In this document: in pieces, positions 6,042 through 8,821 of the stretch
Layout: the number at the start of each line of letters is the position of its first letter
Position numbering within the stretch: position 1 is the first letter of the stretch
NCBI GenBank assembly: GCA_029256485.1
Contig: JAQSXU010000135.1
Location: forward strand, 1 to 8,821
Direction: 5' to 3'
Length of the DNA: 8,821 nt
Source of the DNA: Clostridiaceae bacterium
Lineage (GTDB): Bacteria > Bacillota_A > Clostridia > Clostridiales > Clostridiaceae
The notes under the pieces: model-generated
What the model saw: only the letters and a program-made list of their open reading frames with translations
Told to the model about the DNA's origin: nothing
Databases searched by the model: none
Position numbers and translations under genes: made by a program

Positions 6042-6465
6042 ATGCAGTTCCAACACAAACTGATATATTGTGTTGTCCTCCCATTCTATCTATATAACTA
6101 ATGGTACACGCATCTGAGGTAATTCCCCTGTTGTCAACGTTAATATTATTTTTACCGCTGGAAGTATTAACGGTATTTAATTTAAAACCTTTAGGAACAT
6201 ATAATCTTTTAACAATTCTCGTATTTGCTGATAAATATATTTTTACATTGGTTATATCAAAGGTAATATTTGTACTACAGTTATTTATTCTGCTGTACTG
6301 TTTGGAATTATTAATAAAATTTACAATTGAACTGCTGAAAAAGTCCACATCCATCCTATTTATGGCTCTATTAAATCCGCTATATGTTATAAATGTAAAT
6401 GTCATTAAAATTAACATTATGCTTATGGAAATTAGCAATTCTATTAAAGTAAACCCCTTGTTCAT
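6022..6465 (-). CDS. FimT/GspH-like minor pseudopilin
   Basis: This 147-residue prepilin has a minimal leader (MNKG) followed by FTLIELLISISIML, with Glu at +5. A hydrophobic helix spans about residues 5-27. The C-terminal domain is beta-rich with three Cys (NNCS, DACT, SVCV), which fits the GspH/FimT family, the usual first gene of the H-I-J-K minor pseudopilin series. I chose ATG at 6465 because AAGGGTG (6480-6474) is 8 bases upstream; the frame also opens with TTG at 6471, too close to that site. It is separated from pilA by a 134-base stretch holding a structured RNA and tandem repeats, which may lower its expression relative to pilA. Confidence 0.83.
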   Translation of the reverse strand: MNKGFTLIELLISISIMLILMTFTFITYSGFNRAINRMDVDFFSSSIVNFINNSKQYSRINNCSTNITFDITNVKIYLSANTRIVKRLYVPKGFKLNTVNTSSGKNNINVDNRGITSDACTISYIDRMGGQHNISVCVGTAYAEIKN

Positions 6466-6486
6466 AGACAAAACACCCTTGCTTAC

Positions 6487-6514
6487 AAAGATTAAAGATT
6501 AAAGAATAAAGAAC
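6487..6514. repeat. Four imperfect heptanucleotide tandem repeats
   Basis: On the plus strand the units are AAAGATT (6487), AAAGATT (6494), AAAGAAT (6501) and AAAGAAC (6508), directly head to tail. They end 6 bases from the ribosome binding site of the FimT-like gene, so in the transcript they form a U-rich leader. Repeat-number change could alter spacing from the upstream RNA structure but not the reading frame. Confidence 0.7.
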
Positions 6515-6588
6515 AAATTAGGGGGATTTTCAGCTGACGCTGAAAATCCTGAAATTGAGCTTTGCCTTAAGGCAAATTTACCCTATTT
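6515..6588 (-). ncRNA. Predicted three-way-junction RNA element between pilA and the minor pilin genes
   Basis: Three helices can form together. P1 pairs 6515-6523 with 6581-6588 (8 bp, one bulged base at 6518). One hairpin pairs 6524-6534 with 6539-6549 (11 perfect bp, loop TGAC). A second pairs 6561-6566 with 6571-6576 (loop TTAA), within the 16-base palindrome TTTGCCTTAAGGCAAA. The element begins 12 bases after the pilA stop. No run of T directly follows a stem, so it is not a classic terminator, although a U-rich region lies beyond. Plausible roles are protection of the pilA mRNA 3' end, a processing site, or partial termination. It could also be a copy of a dispersed intergenic repeat. 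It does not match a riboswitch I can recall. Confidence 0.55.
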
Positions 6589-6599
6589 AATCTATTTTA

Positions 6600-7037
6600 T
6601 TATTGTGCTGTTGAAGATGTAGCTGCAACTCTATCTGGATACAATTCACTACCAGCTTCATCCTTTACTTGGTAGATATTTTTTACTGCATCAATATATA
6701 CAGAATAGTTTTTAGAATCTGATGAAAAGCTTACGGTAATTTCATTCGCACTAGTTCCTGCTACAGGATCTGAAATTGAAGCACCTGTAGTATCTATTAT
6801 CACTTTTTTCACGTCATCCGTTTTAAATTCCCCATTAGTCATACTGTAACTTGTCATGGCTGCTGAATATATTTGTTTCCCCGTATTAATTGCCTTTGCT
6901 TCCATGGCTTTTGCTCTGTAACCTGCTAATTTTGGTACTAAAAAGCCCATGAGCACCAGCATTATTGCCACAGCCACCATAATTTCTATAAGAGTAAATC
7001 CCTTCCTCTTGCTATTGTTGATAATTTTTACTTTCAT
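6600..7037 (-). CDS. pilA: Type IV pilin, probable major subunit
   Basis: This 145-residue prepilin has a 13-residue leader ending in SKRKG, then FTLIEIMVAVAIML with Glu at +5, and an extended N-terminal helix to about residue 55. The globular domain has no Cys, so it is not stapled by a disulfide as in many Gram-negative pilins. After cleavage of the leader the mature pilin would be 132 residues. It is the prime candidate for the fibre subunit: it is the first pilin gene after pilC, has the most canonical signature, and is followed by RNA structure rather than an overlapping gene. I chose ATG at 7037 because GGAGG (7050-7046) is 8 bases upstream; an earlier ATG at 7052 overlaps that ribosome binding site. 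Confidence 0.92.
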   Translation of the reverse strand: MKVKIINNSKRKGFTLIEIMVAVAIMLVLMGFLVPKLAGYRAKAMEAKAINTGKQIYSAAMTSYSMTNGEFKTDDVKKVIIDTTGASISDPVAGTSANEITVSFSSDSKNYSVYIDAVKNIYQVKDEAGSELYPDRVAATSSTAQ

Positions 7038-7074
7038 TGATATAACCTCCATATAATTATTTTAAATTTGAATT

Positions 7075-8259
7075 TTAAATTTTATCCATAATACTAAACA
7101 TGGGAGCCATTATTGAAAAAATTACTGTACCTATAACAGCTGCTACAGTTATTAGTAAAATGGGCTGCAAAATTGTGCTGAATAAGTTCAGCTTTTCCTT
7201 TATTTGAGCTGAGATTATATGGGCAGCTCTTTTAAAGGACTCATCCAAACTTCCCGTCTCTTCTCCAACTAAAATTAAATTGAGAAGCAGTTTATTATTA
7301 AATCTGCTGTGAGAAATTGCATAGTGAAAGCTTTCTCCATGCTTTAAATTAATGATGCATTCATCAATGCTTTTTTCAAACACCTTATTTCCCATAACAT
7401 TTTTTACAATGTATAAAGAGGAAATAATCTCTAAACCTGAATTCAACAGCATATTTAAAGTAATACAGAATTTATTAAGTATTATTTTTTCTATTAAATT
7501 TTTAAGCACCGGAATTTTTAATATTAATTTGTGTTTTAATAAAGTTAAATTCTCGTTTTTATGTATAAATTTAAATAATATGAATAAAAATATACATACA
7601 ATTAAAAATGGTATCCCAGCCTTATCCAACAATGATAAAATATTAATTAATTTTTTTGTAACAGGGGGAATTTCTCCTCCTAAATCATTTATGGTGCTTA
7701 ACAATTGAGGTACTATGCTTTTCATCACGAACAGCAGTATAAAGAATCCCAATATGCACACCATTGCCGGGTACAGCATTGCATTTATTAATTTTTGTTT
7801 GAATTCATTTTCAGTGCTGTAATATATAATTAATTTTTCTAATACTCTATCCAAATTGCCGCTATTTTCCCCTACGTTAATCATTTCAATCATAAATGCT
7901 GGAAAGTATCCATTTCTCGCTTTTATGCAGTCATAAAAGCTTTTACCGCCACTTAAGTCAATACTTATTGAATTTAAAACATTTTTCATGCTTTTATTAT
8001 TGCTTTCAGAAGCGCAGAAATTTACTGCACTTAATATTGATATGCCTGATTTCAACATTATTGAAAGGTTGCTGCAAAAAAAGCATACTTCTTTTCCACT
8101 GGCTTTTTTGCCTTTTGAAATACCATGGTTTATGCTTTTATATTTTGCTAAATAGTATTCATTGTCCCTAAGTATTTTTCTTAAATTGGAAATGTCTTCT
8201 CCAGTATACTGTCCTCTAATCACATCACCTTTGCAATTTAAAGCCTTATATTGAAAAAT
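7075..8259 (-). CDS. pilC: Type IV pilus inner-membrane platform protein PilC (GspF family)
   Basis: PilC is the polytopic platform on which the PilB ATPase acts to add pilin subunits. Two GspF-type repeats are visible, each with its signature (GENSG near 130-134, GEETG near 332-336). Membrane segments lie at about 160-186, 216-232 and 362-388. The only canonical start, GTG at 8223, would cut off the conserved N-terminal motif. Upstream and in frame the sequence reads FQYKALN before that GTG, matching the Y-K-A motif of the family. The ribosome binding site GGGGAG (8271-8266) points to an ATT codon at 8259, giving about 394 residues. The frame is closed by a TAG near 8301. The GTG form (7075-8223, 382 residues) is the conservative alternative. 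The gene follows pilB by about 20 bases. Confidence 0.95.
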   Translation of the reverse strand: MFQYKALNCKGDVIRGQYTGEDISNLRKILRDNEYYLAKYKSINHGISKGKKASGKEVCFFCSNLSIMLKSGISILSAVNFCASESNNKSMKNVLNSISIDLSGGKSFYDCIKARNGYFPAFMIEMINVGENSGNLDRVLEKLIIYYSTENEFKQKLINAMLYPAMVCILGFFILLFVMKSIVPQLLSTINDLGGEIPPVTKKLINILSLLDKAGIPFLIVCIFLFILFKFIHKNENLTLLKHKLILKIPVLKNLIEKIILNKFCITLNMLLNSGLEIISSLYIVKNVMGNKVFEKSIDECIINLKHGESFHYAISHSRFNNKLLLNLILVGEETGSLDESFKRAAHIISAQIKEKLNLFSTILQPILLITVAAVIGTVIFSIMAPMFSIMDKI

Positions 8260-8279
8260 ACAAATCTCCCCTTTAATTA

Positions 8280-8821
8280 TTACTTGGCATAAATCACCCT
8301 AATATATTCTTCAAAAGAAGTTACTCCACTTTTCATAAGGTCTACGCAGTTTTCCTTTAAACTTAGTATATTGCCTCTATAATAAGAGCTTTTAAGTTCA
8401 TCTCCATACTTACCTTTTTGAATTAATGACCTTTGTTCATCATTTATAGCAAATATCTCATACACTACACATCTTCCCTTATAGCCTTTGTTAGAACATT
8501 TTACACAGCCTTTGCTCTTGAATAATTTTGTATTACTATCAATTCCAAGTACTGCTCTTTCCTCCAATGATGGTAAATACTCCTCCTTGCAATAACTGCA
8601 TAGTTTTCTTATTAGCCTTTGTGCAATAATTCCTACCAGTGCATCACTTATTAAATACTGAGGCACCTTCATGTCTACAAGTCTTGAAATTGAATCTATA
8701 GCATTATTGGTATGCAAAGTAGATAACACTAAATGTCCAGTTATAGCTGATCTTATGGCAATTTGTGCAGTTTCTTCATCTCTTATTTCACCAATCATAA
8801 TTACGTCTGGATCCTGGCGAA
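8280..8821 (-). CDS. pilB: Type IV pilus extension ATPase PilB, C-terminal part (5' end outside window)
   Basis: This is the last 179 codons of a GspE/PilB secretion ATPase, the cytoplasmic hexamer that powers pilus extension. The frame stays open to the window edge and starts with [17 protein letters not shown], the Walker B/Asp-box region. The His box [13 protein letters not shown] follows. The zinc-binding tetracysteine CSYC...CVKC (fragment residues 74, 77, 105, 108) is characteristic of PilB/GspE; retraction ATPases of the PilT type lack it. GYKGR and the C-terminal helices complete the family pattern. Walker A and the N-terminal domains lie off the right edge. It heads the visible part of the pilus operon and ends about 20 bases before pilC. 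Confidence 0.95.
   Translation of the reverse strand, partial: RQDPDVIMIGEIRDEETAQIAIRSAITGHLVLSTLHTNNAIDSISRLVDMKVPQYLISDALVGIIAQRLIRKLCSYCKEEYLPSLEERAVLGIDSNTKLFKSKGCVKCSNKGYKGRCVVYEIFAINDEQRSLIQKGKYGDELKSSYYRGNILSLKENCVDLMKSGVTSFEEYIRVIYAK

Noticed and set aside
6101..6502. Plus-strand frame of 133 codons antisense to the FimT-like gene
   Set aside because: It is a shadow of a clear prepilin gene; its Leu/Ile-rich translation reflects the reverse complement of Asn/Lys/Ile codons.
6515..6588. Cyclic di-GMP riboswitch (known upstream of type IV pilus genes in C. difficile)
   Set aside because: The junction has two hairpins and GGCAAAGC slightly recalls the GEMM motif, but the conserved flanking bases and GNRA-type loop are absent, and that sequence is needed for the palindromic hairpin. 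No fit to the type II class is visible either.
3977..8821. ComG competence pseudopilus operon instead of type IV pili
   Set aside because: The tetracysteine ATPase, a major pilin distinct from four H-I-J-K-like minor subunits, and PilM/N/O-like genes fit type IV pili; comG operons lack PilM/N/O. A role in DNA uptake is not excluded.
1..8821. Defence system, prophage, insertion sequence or CRISPR array
   Set aside because: No transposase, integrase, nuclease or toxin-like gene, no long direct or terminal repeats, and no regular repeat-spacer pattern were seen; all coding space is taken by pilus and housekeeping genes.

Overview
The window reads as a low-GC Clostridium (Clostridium sensu stricto or a close relative). 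It is strongly AT-rich, has good AGGAG-type ribosome binding sites, and every supported gene lies on the minus strand. The gene set (type IV pilus genes, shikimate kinase, Xaa-Pro peptidase, efp, a CD1247-type protein) is typical of clostridial chromosomes. The species cannot be named from the sequence alone. Transcription runs from high to low coordinates.

Region 1 (8821 down to 3096) is most of a type IV pilus operon, in transcription order: the 3' part of the extension ATPase pilB; the platform protein pilC; the probable major pilin pilA; four minor pseudopilins resembling FimT/GspH, PilV/GspI, PilW/GspJ and PilX/GspK; and small PilM-, PilN- and PilO-like proteins. Most genes overlap or nearly touch. 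The exception is a 128-base gap after pilA, which holds a predicted three-way-junction RNA and a heptanucleotide tandem repeat, a layout that could set the major pilin apart from the minor subunits. The proteins together would make an envelope machine: PilB powers it, PilC couples it, PilM/N/O align it, the minor pseudopilins prime the fibre and PilA forms it. No prepilin peptidase or retraction ATPase is seen here.

Region 2 (3095 to 2346) holds aroK (shikimate kinase) at the end of the pilus operon, possibly with its own promoter. It is followed by a gap containing a good extended -10 promoter for the next gene, with a terminator-like hairpin just downstream of that promoter.

Region 3 (2345 to 1) is housekeeping: an M24 Xaa-Pro peptidase, elongation factor P, an intergenic hairpin, a CD1247-type acidic zinc-ribbon protein, a clear intrinsic terminator, and the first five codons of another gene running off the left edge.

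No mobile element, CRISPR array, tRNA, rRNA or plus-strand gene was found. No stretch without a gene exceeds about 170 bases. The locus is of known type. The points most worth checking are the apparent ATT start of pilC, the structured RNA after pilA, the pepP leader, and the pilMNO-aroK adjacency.
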